From: an uncultured Candidatus Actinomarina sp.
GTDB taxonomy: Bacteria > Actinomycetota > Acidimicrobiia > Actinomarinales > Actinomarinaceae
DNA length: 64,000 nucleotides
NCBI GenBank assembly: GCA_902519845.1
Contig: CABYLQ010000002.1
Coordinates: 1-64,000 of the forward strand
Direction: 5' to 3'
Shown here: positions 8,346 to 16,686 of the stretch, in pieces
Layout of the letters: each line of letters opens with the position of its first letter
Position numbering within the stretch: the first letter of the stretch is position 1
Translations under genes and position numbers: made by a program
The notes under the pieces: generated by a model
What the model was told of the DNA's origin: nothing
What the model saw: only the letters and a program-made list of their open reading frames with translations
The model's database searches: none

Positions 8346-9407
8346 ATGAATATTAGAGATTATCTTTTTATAAGGAAAGCGAAATCATCAAATAAAATCA
8401 AAATTTTAGATGTTTTAGGGTTTGAGAGTGACGTTACCTTGATTCAAACACCCGACATTATTAAGGAAATGGATAATTTAAGAGTATCATCTGAATTAGA
8501 GATTGTTGATGAGGAAATAGAAGCGGTTGAAATTGCTAAACAATTAATAAATACTGATTATTCAACTGAACAAAATGTACAAGAAGAAATAACTGATGAT
8601 TCACCTACTGAGACTTTTGTTCCATTAAACATAACAACACAAATTAGAAAAATCTGGACAGACTTAGAAAAAAGAAGACAATGGGTTGTACCAGCTTTGT
8701 TGATTGTATCGGGAGTCTTCATTGTAAGCTCTATATCGATATTTTTTATAAATATACGTAATGAAAATATAGCCTCAGATACGTTAACTAGCTCAATTAC
8801 TGAAAATACAAATATTTCTATTGATAACTTGCCAAAATTGTTAGCTGTGGCAACAAACCCTTTTTATTCTAGATATGATGTCTCCAATGCGAGTGCAAAT
8901 TTACAAATCATTGAAACTTCTTTAATCCAGTATGAAACGGACATAATTGATAGAGAAATACCAAACAGATCAAGCGTAGAAGAGTCTCTAAACCAGCTAT
9001 TTAGTATTGTAGATAAATTCGATCAGTTATTTGCTTACAGAATAATGCATTCTGAAATTTTAATATATGAAGACATTCTAAATATAGACGAAGATACAGT
9101 AATTGATGATCTTGCAAGCGAGTTGTCCTCAATTGGAGCAAAAAGTAACCTTAACGGAGATACATTGCCCAATATTGAAGAATTTACAGAACATAAACAG
9201 TTAGTTAATTCAGCTTTAGTAACAGCTCAAGATTTACATGGAAGATTGATTGCTTCACTTAGAAATAATGAGGTTGAAGTCGCTAATACACTCATAATTG
9301 CTATTAAATTGAACAAAAATTCAGAAATTTCCTTTTTTAATGACACATTGTTAGATTTTCAGGAAAAATATGGATCAATTTTGGAAAATATTGAAAAATT
9401 GCCTTAA
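8346..9407 (+). CDS. Hypothetical single-pass membrane protein
   Basis: About 353 residues; I do not recognise the family. The ATG at 8346 is preferred to the preceding TTG. Residues 1-112 are an acidic cytoplasmic-looking region, 113-137 form one membrane segment (W-V-V-P-A-L-L-I-V...), and the rest is a helical, probably extracytoplasmic domain. Its 3' end overlaps the nrdR stop by 4 bases on the opposite strand. The topology resembles envelope or divisome-associated bitopic proteins, but that is only an inference from shape. Confidence 0.6.
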   Translation: MNIRDYLFIRKAKSSNKIKILDVLGFESDVTLIQTPDIIKEMDNLRVSSELEIVDEEIEAVEIAKQLINTDYSTEQNVQEEITDDSPTETFVPLNITTQIRKIWTDLEKRRQWVVPALLIVSGVFIVSSISIFFINIRNENIASDTLTSSITENTNISIDNLPKLLAVATNPFYSRYDVSNASANLQIIETSLIQYETDIIDREIPNRSSVEESLNQLFSIVDKFDQLFAYRIMHSEILIYEDILNIDEDTVIDDLASELSSIGAKSNLNGDTLPNIEEFTEHKQLVNSALVTAQDLHGRLIASLRNNEVEVANTLIIAIKLNKNSEISFFNDTLLDFQEKYGSILENIEKLP

Positions 9408-9844
9408 TTTAGCTCTGCTGCTTCTTTTTCAAAGTCAGTTACATCGGAAAATTCTTTATATACAGAAGCAAACCTTAAATAAGCAACTTCATTTACATCT
9501 TTGAGGTGAATAAGTACAGTTTCACCAATTAATTTGCTTTCTATTTTTTTTCCGTGTGATTTTAAATCGAGGTAAATTGTTTCGACAAGATTTTTGAGTT
9601 GTTTATCACTTAAATCTTGTCCTCCAAAAGCATTCTCCACTCCATTAAAAAGCTTTTCATATTGAAATTCTTCTAAATTACCATTTCTTTTCTTAACAAT
9701 AAGTTCAATTTCAGATTTTTCGTAAGTTGTGAACCTTGTAGCACAAGCAGAACATTCTCGACGTCTTCTTATTGCGTCTCCATCAGCGTTTTTTCTAGAG
9801 TCAACAACAGCAGTATCTTCTGCATTACAAAATGGGCATACCAT
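9404..9844 (-). CDS. nrdR: Transcriptional repressor NrdR
   Basis: A 146-residue repressor of ribonucleotide reductase genes. The N-terminal zinc ribbon has C3-P-F-C6 and C31-S-A-C34, and the R-R-R-R-E-C-S-A-C-A-T-R-F-T-T-Y-E segment is diagnostic. An ATP-cone domain (about residues 46-136) begins with V-K-K-R-N-G. It senses the dATP/ATP balance and binds NrdR boxes. It is next to the LysM gene and lexA, the usual actinobacterial arrangement. No nrd genes are in the window. Confidence 0.97.
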   Translation of the reverse strand: MVCPFCNAEDTAVVDSRKNADGDAIRRRRECSACATRFTTYEKSEIELIVKKRNGNLEEFQYEKLFNGVENAFGGQDLSDKQLKNLVETIYLDLKSHGKKIESKLIGETVLIHLKDVNEVAYLRFASVYKEFSDVTDFEKEAAELN

Positions 9845-9887
9845 ATATAGTGTATTATAGAAATTAGAGAATTTTGTAACAAATAAA

Positions 9888-10145
9888 TTAAGGAATTATT
9901 AAAATTTGATCTTCAAAAATCTCTGAATTTTCTAAATTATTTACCTTTTTAGTCTCAAAAAGAAATTTTTCAATATTTGTTTTTCCGAACTTCATACCAA
10001 TCCCCCAGAGGGAATCACCTTTTGTCACCCTATAGGTTGATTTGTAATAAAAGTCATTGTTTGTTGACGATAATGGCTTAATTATTGGTGTAGTAACTAA
10101 CGAAAATATGATCAAAAATAGTAAAGTAATGATTTTTTCCTTCAT
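9888..10145 (-). CDS. LysM-domain protein
   Basis: An 85-residue protein with an N-terminal membrane segment (about 4-20) and one LysM domain (about 38-85), seen in Y-R-V-T-K-G-D-S-L-W-G-I-G and the closing L-I-I-P. It probably binds peptidoglycan while anchored in the membrane. A LysM protein divergent from lexA and upstream of nrdR is a conserved actinobacterial arrangement. Confidence 0.85.
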   Translation of the reverse strand: MKEKIITLLFLIIFSLVTTPIIKPLSSTNNDFYYKSTYRVTKGDSLWGIGMKFGKTNIEKFLFETKKVNNLENSEIFEDQILIIP

Positions 10146-10182
10146 AATTAAATATTAAAAACAGGATATGACAGTTTTATTC

Positions 10183-10194
10183 GAACAAATGTGC
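10183..10194 (+). promoter_or_regulatory. LexA (SOS) box of lexA
   Basis: GAACAAATGTGC matches the Gram-positive GAAC-N4-GTTC box with one mismatch in the right arm. It abuts the lexA -10 box, so bound LexA would block RNA polymerase, giving the usual autorepression. The intact sister site is at recA. Confidence 0.8.
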
Positions 10195-10200
10195 TAATAT
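10195..10200 (+). promoter_or_regulatory. lexA -10 box, leaderless start
   Basis: TAATAT ends 6 bases before the lexA ATG at 10207, placing the transcription start at or next to the A of the start codon. No Shine-Dalgarno sequence is present, which is consistent with a leaderless mRNA. Confidence 0.6.
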
Positions 10201-10206
10201 TATGTT

Positions 10207-10794
10207 ATGGTTTCAGACAAACAAAAAAATATATTAAATTTTATTAACATTTTTGTTGAAAAAAACGGATATGCACCTTCAGTTAGGGAAATTTGTACAG
10301 GCGTAGGGCTAAAATCAACAAGTACCGTCCAATATCATATAGAAAAATTAATTAATTCGGGTTACTTACAAAAAAACTACAAAAAATCTAGAGCATTGAC
10401 CGTAAATTCACAGATGTCTAAAAATAAAATACCAATTCTTGGTGAAATAGCTGCTGGTTCATTGCTTATGGCAGAAGAAAACGTAATTGGATCTGTAAAT
10501 TATCCGCATGCAGAGGAAGCAACAGAGCTATTTGCATTATCAGTTTCTGGTGATTCCATGATAGATGAAGGAATACATGAAAAAGATTTAGTAATAATTG
10601 ACAAATCTTTACAAATTAAAAATGGTGACATTGGTGCTTTTTTAATTAATAACACTGAAGGTACAATAAAATTTTTAAGAAATATTGAGGGTAAGAACTA
10701 CTTAGTTCCCGCAAATAAAAATTATAAGAAGATTCAAGTAAATGAGAATATTCAACCTATAGGTAAAGTTGTATCCCTAATTAGAGATATGTGA
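10207..10794 (+). CDS. lexA: LexA repressor
   Basis: 195 residues. The winged HTH at 1-65 has the LexA core Y-A-P-S-V-R-E-I, and V-Q-Y-H-I in the recognition helix region. The self-cleavage site is A83-G84, the catalytic Ser is S117 in V-S-G-D-S-M, and the Lys is K155 in G-T-I-K-F. RecA filaments would trigger cleavage and derepress the SOS genes. Targets visible here are lexA itself and recA. The gene converges on dapF and overlaps its 3' end by 14 bases. Confidence 0.97.
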   Translation: MVSDKQKNILNFINIFVEKNGYAPSVREICTGVGLKSTSTVQYHIEKLINSGYLQKNYKKSRALTVNSQMSKNKIPILGEIAAGSLLMAEENVIGSVNYPHAEEATELFALSVSGDSMIDEGIHEKDLVIIDKSLQIKNGDIGAFLINNTEGTIKFLRNIEGKNYLVPANKNYKKIQVNENIQPIGKVVSLIRDM

Positions 10795-11512
10795 CAGAAC
10801 CTTTTAAATAAATTTTTCCGTCTTCAAAACTCATATCAAGCTCACCACCAGGATATAACACAACTGCTTCATCCTGGACTTTATTCTTAAATCTAAGATA
10901 AGAATATAAAGCTAACGCACCGGAGCCGCATGCATCAGTTTCTCCCACTCCTCTTTCATTTACTCTTGCGTAAATAAATCGTTCATCAACAACTGAATAT
11001 ATTTCAACATTTACACCATCTTTAAACAAATCAGTATTTCGTGCTTTGTCTGAAAATGAATCAAGATCAAATTTATCAACATCATCTACTTCAAGCATTA
11101 AATGAGGATTACCAACATTACTTTTTGTACATATTAAAGAATCAATTTCTACTTCTTTACCTATAGTTGGCATTGGTGCCTCAATTTTTACTGTATCATT
11201 TTCAACAACCGCTTCAATGTCCCCAACAGGAGCTCTAACAATTAACTTTGAATTATCCACAAGGTTGTTATCAACGGCAAATTTTGCTGTGCAACGAACA
11301 CCGTTTACACATAATTCTGCCGGCGTTCCATCATTATTGAAATAATGCATCTTGACAGTTGAAGAATTAATTTGTTCAATAAAAATAACACCATCAATTG
11401 GAAGAAGAGAATCTCCAACTATAGAAATAATTTCAATCTGAGAGAGATCTCTTTCATATGAACTGCATATGAAATCATTGCCAGTTCCAGACATATATAC
11501 TTCATTTTTCAT
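10781..11512 (-). CDS. dapF: Diaminopimelate epimerase
   Basis: A 243-residue PLP-independent racemase that converts LL- to meso-diaminopimelate for lysine and peptidoglycan. The two catalytic Cys are visible: C68 in N-D-G-T-P-A-E-L-C, and the second in D-A-C-G-S-G-A near residue 193. It is shorter than the roughly 270 residues usual for the family, and the common G-N-G after the first Cys is V-N-G here. It overlaps miaA by 11 bases. The other pathway genes dapA and dapB are also in the window. Confidence 0.93.
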   Translation of the reverse strand: MKNEVYMSGTGNDFICSSYERDLSQIEIISIVGDSLLPIDGVIFIEQINSSTVKMHYFNNDGTPAELCVNGVRCTAKFAVDNNLVDNSKLIVRAPVGDIEAVVENDTVKIEAPMPTIGKEVEIDSLICTKSNVGNPHLMLEVDDVDKFDLDSFSDKARNTDLFKDGVNVEIYSVVDERFIYARVNERGVGETDACGSGALALYSYLRFKNKVQDEAVVLYPGGELDMSFEDGKIYLKGSVTYL

Positions 11513-12329
11513 CTAATATTCTTTCCAATTCATCTTTAACAACAAGTTCATCATTAGTTTCAATAATTTTTATTCTATCTTCTTGTTTAAACCATGTGAG
11601 TTGTTTTTTTGCTAACCGATTAGTTTTTAAATTAATGTTTTCTTCTAAGTCGCTACTTAAATTCATTCCTATAGCTTGAAGAACTGTTTTAGATGGATTT
11701 TGAATATTGTTCATTTCGTCAACTAATCCTCTATCTAACATATTGGAAGTCCTATCTTTTATTCTCTTCAAATAATCAGGATGATTCCAAAATACTCCAA
11801 CTATCTTTTCAGGAATATTTATAGGTGGAAAGATATATTTAACATCTTCAAGAATAGAATTTTCAATATTTCTGATCAAACGTCTTTTATTAATTTCAGT
11901 TTCAGGTGGATCAATATCATAAAGTTTATGAAATTTTAATAATTGATCAACGTTTAGTAACTCTAATTCAGACCTTATTGCCGGATCAGTTGGTCTAAAT
12001 TCGAAACTATTAATTAATGATCTAAAATAAAGACCAGTTCCACCAACAACCAAGAAATCTTTAACAAATGATTTCTCAGGTATTTCCATTTCTATTAAAT
12101 AATTAAGATAATCAACAACTGAAAAATTTTGATCAGTATCGGCTATATCAATACCGTAATATAAAACCTGTGACCGCATTACTTCAGTAGGTTTATCAGT
12201 CAAAATATCAAGACCTTTATATACAGCCATTGAGTCAAGTGAAATGATATCTAAATTTCTTTCAATAGCTATTTTGTGTGCAAGGGCTGACTTACCCGAA
12301 GCAGTCATACCAGTTAGAAAGTATAACAA
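11502..12329 (-). CDS. miaA: tRNA dimethylallyltransferase
   Basis: 275 residues. It adds a dimethylallyl group to A37 of tRNAs that read U-starting codons; MiaB then methylthiolates the product. The P-loop G-M-T-A-S-G-K-S is at residues 7-14, followed by the D-S-M-A-V-Y-K substrate motif and V-G-G-T-G-L-Y. The start must be the TTG at 12329, because the next Met lies inside the P-loop; it begins 2 bases after the miaB stop. Operon recA-miaB-miaA-dapF. Confidence 0.96.
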   Translation of the reverse strand: MLYFLTGMTASGKSALAHKIAIERNLDIISLDSMAVYKGLDILTDKPTEVMRSQVLYYGIDIADTDQNFSVVDYLNYLIEMEIPEKSFVKDFLVVGGTGLYFRSLINSFEFRPTDPAIRSELELLNVDQLLKFHKLYDIDPPETEINKRRLIRNIENSILEDVKYIFPPINIPEKIVGVFWNHPDYLKRIKDRTSNMLDRGLVDEMNNIQNPSKTVLQAIGMNLSSDLEENINLKTNRLAKKQLTWFKQEDRIKIIETNDELVVKDELERILDEK

Positions 12330-12331
12330 AT

Positions 12332-13705
12332 TTAAAGAGTAGCTTTCAAAAAAAACGGTGTTGCATCGTACACTTTAACATCAATTAATTGTCCAATAAT
12401 ATTCTGAGTAGATTCTAAATGAACAATATGACCACCCTCAATTCGTCCAGTTAAAACATTGGGATCTTTTTTTGAAGGCTTTTCAACTAACATTTGTTGT
12501 GTAGAACCTACGAATCTATTATATCTGTTTTGGCTAATTTTAATTTGCTCTTCTTTAAGTCTCATGAATCTTGTATCAATAAAATGTTTCTCCACAAACT
12601 TATCTGAGTAATCAGCTGCTACTGTACCTGGTCGTGGTGAAAATTTAAACATATAAATAAGATCAAATTCTGCATAATCCACAACTTTCATTGTTTCATC
12701 GAAATCAGCATCATCTTCGCCAGGAAAACCAACTATAACGTCAGAAGACAATGACACATCAGGAATTATATTTTTAATCATGTCTATTTTTGATAGATAT
12801 TTTTTTTGATTATATCCTCTATGCATTGAGGAAAGAATTTTGTCACTACCGCTTTGTAGTGGTATATGAATTTGATTTGCAATTTTAGGAAGATCCGAAA
12901 CAGCAATCAATGTCTCTTCTTTAAAATCTTTTGGATGTGGTGAGGTAAATCTAATTCGCTCAATACCATCGATTTCATGAATTTTATAAAGTAGCTGTGT
13001 AAAGTATGGGCTTCTTTTGTTGTCAATCATTAAATCTCTTCCATATGAATTAACATTTTGCCCTAAAAGAGTAATTTCTTTAACTCCTTCATTTGATAGA
13101 TTTTTGATTTCATTGATGATATCGGAAGGCCTTCTACTAATTTCAACACCTCTAACAGAGGGAACAATGCAAAATGTACAACTATTATTACATCCAATTT
13201 GAATAGTAACGAAAGCACTAAATCCAGATTCACGAACAGGTAATATTTCAGTTTCGATGTCTAATGTTTCTTCTACTATTTTCGTGATCGGCCCCCAGTC
13301 CTCAGATTGATTTAATAAATTAATAACATCATTTGTATTATGCGTACCAATGACAACATCTACCCATGGAGCTCTATCACGAACTAACTCTTTATCTTTT
13401 TGAGCTGCACATCCTCCAACAATTAATCTTCTATCTGAAGATTGTTCTTTCCATTTTTTTAAGTGACCAAGTGTTCCGTATAATTTATCGTCAGCATTTT
13501 CACGAATGGTACAAGTGTTAACAAATAAGATATCAGCTTGGTCAATATCTTCTGACTTACTCATTCCATCACTATTAAAAATTCCAGCAATTTTTTCAGA
13601 ATCATGCTCATTCATCTGACATCCAAAAGTTTTAATATGATATTTAAAACCTAATCTTGATGGTTTAGATATTAATTTATTTTCTATATGAATAGATGTT
13701 TTCAC
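12332..13705 (-). CDS. miaB: tRNA-2-methylthio-N6-dimethylallyladenosine synthase
   Basis: A 457-residue radical SAM methylthiotransferase. The N-terminal UPF0004 domain supplies three cluster Cys (C29 in T-F-G-C-Q-M-N, then N-T-C-T-I-R and G-G-C-A-A-Q). The radical SAM motif C-N-N-S-C-T-F-C lies near residue 172, and a TRAM domain closes the protein. It completes the ms2i6A37 modification begun by MiaA, its downstream neighbour. It lies 36 bases after recA with no visible terminator. recX, usual at this place in many actinobacteria, is absent. Confidence 0.97.
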   Translation of the reverse strand: MKTSIHIENKLISKPSRLGFKYHIKTFGCQMNEHDSEKIAGIFNSDGMSKSEDIDQADILFVNTCTIRENADDKLYGTLGHLKKWKEQSSDRRLIVGGCAAQKDKELVRDRAPWVDVVIGTHNTNDVINLLNQSEDWGPITKIVEETLDIETEILPVRESGFSAFVTIQIGCNNSCTFCIVPSVRGVEISRRPSDIINEIKNLSNEGVKEITLLGQNVNSYGRDLMIDNKRSPYFTQLLYKIHEIDGIERIRFTSPHPKDFKEETLIAVSDLPKIANQIHIPLQSGSDKILSSMHRGYNQKKYLSKIDMIKNIIPDVSLSSDVIVGFPGEDDADFDETMKVVDYAEFDLIYMFKFSPRPGTVAADYSDKFVEKHFIDTRFMRLKEEQIKISQNRYNRFVGSTQQMLVEKPSKKDPNVLTGRIEGGHIVHLESTQNIIGQLIDVKVYDATPFFLKATL

Positions 13706-13741
13706 ATTATAAATTATAAATTTATATTTAAGAAAACTATG

Positions 13742-14815
13742 TTATTTTTTGTTTTTAGGCTCTTCTGATGTTTCTTCATCTACTTCAGCAGTCTCATCAC
13801 TTTCAATTGATTCTTCTTCATCAGATTCAATCATTCCAACTGCTTTGTATACCGCAGTTTCTAACTGTAACGCAAGATCAGGATTTTCTCGTAGAAAACG
13901 CTTGGAATTCTCTTTACCTTGTCCAAGCTGAACCTCGTCGTATGTAAACCAAGCACCAGCTTTTCTAGCTATGCCATGTTCTACAGCAACATCAAGTAAG
14001 CTACCTTCACGAGAAATACCTTGACCAAACATAATATCAAATTCAGCTTCTCTAAAAGGTGGAGCAACTTTATTCTTAACTATTTTTGCTCTTACACGGT
14101 TACCTATCTGTTCAGGACCAACTTTTAGTGTTTCAATTCTTCGTACGTCGATTCTTACAGAAGAATAAAACTTAAGTGCTCTTCCACCGCTTGTTGTTTC
14201 AGGAGATCCCCACATTACACCAATTTTTTCACGAATCTGATTAATGAATATAACAGTTGTTCCTGATTTATTGATTGATCCTGTTAATTTACGCAATGCT
14301 TGTGACATCAATCTAGCTTGTAAACCTACATGCGTATCGCCCATTTCTCCTTCAATTTCAGCTTTAGGAACAAGGGCTGCAACTGAATCAATTACAACAA
14401 GGTCGACCCCACCAGATTGTATCAACATATCGGCAATTTCTAATGCTTGTTCTCCAGTGTCAGGTTGTGATACTAATAATTCGTCAACATCTACTCCCAA
14501 TGCCCTAGCGTAAACAGGGTCGAGAGCATGCTCAGCATCAATGAATGCTGCAACTCCTCCAGCTTTTTGGGCTTCTGCAGCAACATGTAAAGAAAGTGTT
14601 GTTTTACCGGATGCCTCTGGTCCGTATATTTCTATAACTCTTCCTCTAGGCACTCCACCAATCCCTAACGCAAGATCTATAGATAATGCACCTGTAGATA
14701 TTGCGGGTATTTTTTTGATATTATCGGCACCAAGTTTCATTAATGAACCCTCACCGAATTGTTTCTCGATTTGCTCAAAAACTGTATCTAGTTTTTTTGC
14801 CCTGTCTTTATCCAT
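13742..14815 (-). CDS. recA: RecA recombinase
   Basis: 357 residues. The Walker A motif G-P-E-A-S-G-K-T-T is at about 65-73, L1 and L2 DNA loops are present, and a C-terminal acidic tail follows. It drives homologous recombination and LexA and UmuD self-cleavage. AGGAG lies 7 bases upstream of the ATG, so unlike lexA it has a normal leader. It is controlled by the SOS box at 14879-14890. Confidence 0.99.
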   Translation of the reverse strand: MDKDRAKKLDTVFEQIEKQFGEGSLMKLGADNIKKIPAISTGALSIDLALGIGGVPRGRVIEIYGPEASGKTTLSLHVAAEAQKAGGVAAFIDAEHALDPVYARALGVDVDELLVSQPDTGEQALEIADMLIQSGGVDLVVIDSVAALVPKAEIEGEMGDTHVGLQARLMSQALRKLTGSINKSGTTVIFINQIREKIGVMWGSPETTSGGRALKFYSSVRIDVRRIETLKVGPEQIGNRVRAKIVKNKVAPPFREAEFDIMFGQGISREGSLLDVAVEHGIARKAGAWFTYDEVQLGQGKENSKRFLRENPDLALQLETAVYKAVGMIESDEEESIESDETAEVDEETSEEPKNKK

Positions 14816-14840
14816 TTTTTTCTCCTTTTTAACAATAATA

Positions 14841-14870
14841 AATATATATTAAAACATCTTTGTATGACAA
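14841..14870 (-). promoter_or_regulatory. Probable recA promoter
   Basis: On the minus strand a -35 TTGTCA (14865-14870) and a -10 TATATT (14841-14846) are 18 bases apart. The SOS box lies just upstream of the -35 element. The -10 choice is uncertain because the region is a run of TA steps. Confidence 0.5.
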
Positions 14871-14878
14871 TTTTACTA

Positions 14879-14890
14879 GAACAAATGTTC
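14879..14890 (-). promoter_or_regulatory. LexA (SOS) box of recA
   Basis: GAACAAATGTTC is an exact GAAC-N4-GTTC palindrome upstream of recA. Its last base is the first base of the cinA stop codon on the plus-strand scale, so the operator and the cinA 3' end overlap. Confidence 0.9.
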
Positions 14891-16098
14891 TAATACAAGT
14901 TTTTAATGAATTTTATCAGCTCCCATTGAGCTTTATTTGCTGATCTTTGCAGTATTTCTTCCCTATTACCGTTCATTTTATGATCTGTTATAACAGTTTT
15001 GTCACCATTAGATATACAAATAAATAGTGTACCAACAGGATATTTGCTTGAAGATAATGGTCCAGCTTCACCCAAAATTGTTAAACAAATATCAGTTTTA
15101 TATTTTTCTAATGAAGAATGGGTTAAATTAACACAAAGTTCTTCCCAATTTTCGAAATCTATATCATTATCGTTTAATAGGATGGATTTAGATTGATTCC
15201 CATAAACGATATCCGAACCAATAAAATATCTACTGATACCTGGATTTTTGACAAGCAATGAAGACAAAAGTCCACCAGTAATACTCTCAACAAATGAAAC
15301 CTTTATATCATTTTTAGCTAATAGCGAACCAAGTGCTTTTTCAACAGATATATTCTCATAGGCAAGAATGTCATCAGAAAATATTTCATCAATCTTATCT
15401 ATAAATATATCAAAAGCGTTCTTACTCACTGAATTTCTATCAAACCGTAATTTGATAATTCCTCTACTTGCAAGATATGCAATATCTAATCCTTCAGGTT
15501 TAAATTTATCTATCTCTGCAGCAAGTGAAGATTCTGCTTGATTAAAAAAAATAATAAATTGGTAGTCCGTATCAATTTTTTCAAAGTTTTGAGAAAGATA
15601 AGGTAACAGTTCGTCCTCAACGAGAGGAATAAATTCTCTTGGTGGTCCTGGAAAAATAAATATTTCTTTATCGTCTTTAGATATTCTGATACCAGGAGCT
15701 GTACCTTGTGTGTTAATTAATTTTTCACTACCAGTTGGAATGTAAGCTTGTTTGATATTCGTTTCAGGCATAATGAGACCACGACTTTTCCATCTTTCTT
15801 TCATCCACTCAACATGAGTTTCATCGAGTTCTAAATTCAAAGATAATGAATTTGATATAACTTCTTTTGTTATATCATCTTCAGTTGGACCTAATCCCCC
15901 AGATGTAACAACTACATCGCAACTTTCGAGAAGATATATGATCGCATCATGAATTTCTTTTTCATTGTCAGATATAGTAATTTCTTTATTTAATTTAAAA
16001 CCTGCATCATACAATCTTTTACCTAAGTTCGTTAGATTAGTGTTTACTGTATCTCCCAATAATATTTCTGTTCCGACTGATAGAAAACCAATTTTCAT
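14890..16098 (-). CDS. cinA: CinA family protein
   Basis: 402 residues with two domains: an N-terminal MoCF/COG1058 domain (G-T-E-I-L-L-G-D-T-V-N-T-N; S-G-G-L-G-P-T-E-D-D; F-P-G-P-P-R-E) that in family members has ADP-ribose or NMN-related pyrophosphatase activity, and a C-terminal CinA domain (about 250-400; E-S-I-T-G-G-L) with NMN deamidase activity. The probable role is repair of pyridine-nucleotide by-products. It precedes recA, as in many Gram-positive genomes. Confidence 0.93.
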   Translation of the reverse strand: MKIGFLSVGTEILLGDTVNTNLTNLGKRLYDAGFKLNKEITISDNEKEIHDAIIYLLESCDVVVTSGGLGPTEDDITKEVISNSLSLNLELDETHVEWMKERWKSRGLIMPETNIKQAYIPTGSEKLINTQGTAPGIRISKDDKEIFIFPGPPREFIPLVEDELLPYLSQNFEKIDTDYQFIIFFNQAESSLAAEIDKFKPEGLDIAYLASRGIIKLRFDRNSVSKNAFDIFIDKIDEIFSDDILAYENISVEKALGSLLAKNDIKVSFVESITGGLLSSLLVKNPGISRYFIGSDIVYGNQSKSILLNDNDIDFENWEELCVNLTHSSLEKYKTDICLTILGEAGPLSSSKYPVGTLFICISNGDKTVITDHKMNGNREEILQRSANKAQWELIKFIKNLY

Positions 16099-16133
16099 AT
16101 TTTAAGATTAGCAAGCTTTAATTCCAATATATG

Positions 16134-16139
16134 TATCAT
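16134..16139 (+). promoter_or_regulatory. -10 box of the Sec thioredoxin-like gene
   Basis: TATCAT ends 6 bases before the ATG at 16146, the leaderless spacing seen elsewhere in the window. This favours 16146 over the ATG at 16131 as the start. Confidence 0.45.
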
Positions 16140-16145
16140 AGTTTT

Positions 16146-16607
16146 ATGAGAAAGTCACTTGTTTTACTATTATTGCTTACCTTTTGTTCATCAGGTTCAG
16201 ATTCAACAAGTGAAGAGCCAACTCAAAGCGCTGCTCTTTCAAATATTGAAGAGTTAGTTTATGAAGATACAACTGGAACAATGATAAATGTTGATTTAAC
16301 AAATAAAAAAACGTTGGTTGTTTTTTGGGCCGATTACTGAGGTATTTGTAGAGAGGAGTTGCCTCTCTTAGAAGCTAACTTAGCTACCGTTAGTCAAAAT
16401 TATAATGTAATTGCTCTTGCTCATAGCGACAAAGATTCAACAATGACTTGGATTTCCGAAAATTTAGTTGGTGAATTAGAAATTGGATTTTCTACCCCTG
16501 AATTGAGGGACGGTCTTAAAATTATCGGTCAACCGATTTCACTAATCATTGATACTGACGGAACTATTCTTTCTAGAGAATATGGCTACGTTCCAAACGA
16601 TTTATAA
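16146..16607 (+). CDS. Putative selenocysteine-containing TlpA-like thioredoxin lipoprotein
   Basis: One continuous frame of 153 residues if the TGA at 16338-16340 is read as selenocysteine. Signal M-R-K-S-L then leucines, lipobox L-T-F-C, and a Ser/Glu linker; then the thioredoxin fold with V-V-F-W-A-D-Y-U-G-I-C-R-E-E-L-P, where U (the TGA) takes the place of the first Cys of the C-x-x-C active site. The cis-Pro is in I-G-Q-P-I-S-L-I-I-D, as expected for TlpA/AhpC-TSA members. Sequence on both sides of the TGA is in the same frame and neither half makes sense alone: the first lacks the fold, the second lacks the active site. A SECIS-like hairpin follows the TGA. The likely role is thiol-disulfide or peroxide reduction on the outer membrane face. 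Alternative: a pseudogene from one Cys-to-stop change. No sel genes are in the window. Confidence 0.75.
16350..16368 (+). promoter_or_regulatory. Candidate bacterial SECIS hairpin
   Basis: AGAGAGG (16350-16356) pairs perfectly with CCTCTCT (16362-16368), closing the 5-base loop AGTTG. The loop begins 16 bases after the TGA and has G as its second base; the bacterial SECIS consensus asks for 16-37 bases and a G in the first two loop positions. The stem uses GAG, GAG and CTC codons, which are uncommon in this AT-rich window, suggesting selection on the RNA. Confidence 0.75.
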
Positions 16608-16654
16608 TTTACAAATATTTAACTTAATTACGAAGCAGTTATCACAAGAAATTG

Positions 16655-16660
16655 TATGAT
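16655..16660 (+). promoter_or_regulatory. -10 box of the phosphonate transport operon
   Basis: TATGAT lies 26 bases before the GTG start of the binding-protein gene, with GGAGGA closely upstream of that start. No clear -35 was seen. Confidence 0.45.
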
Positions 16661-16686
16661 AAGAGTGTAATCAAGCGGAGGAAATT

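Noticed and set aside
16131-16607. Two separate small genes, or a pseudogene split by a stop codon
   Set aside because: Both parts share one frame, the stop replaces exactly the active-site Cys, and a SECIS-like hairpin follows. A frameshift or random decay would not give this. The pseudogene option is kept only as a minor alternative.
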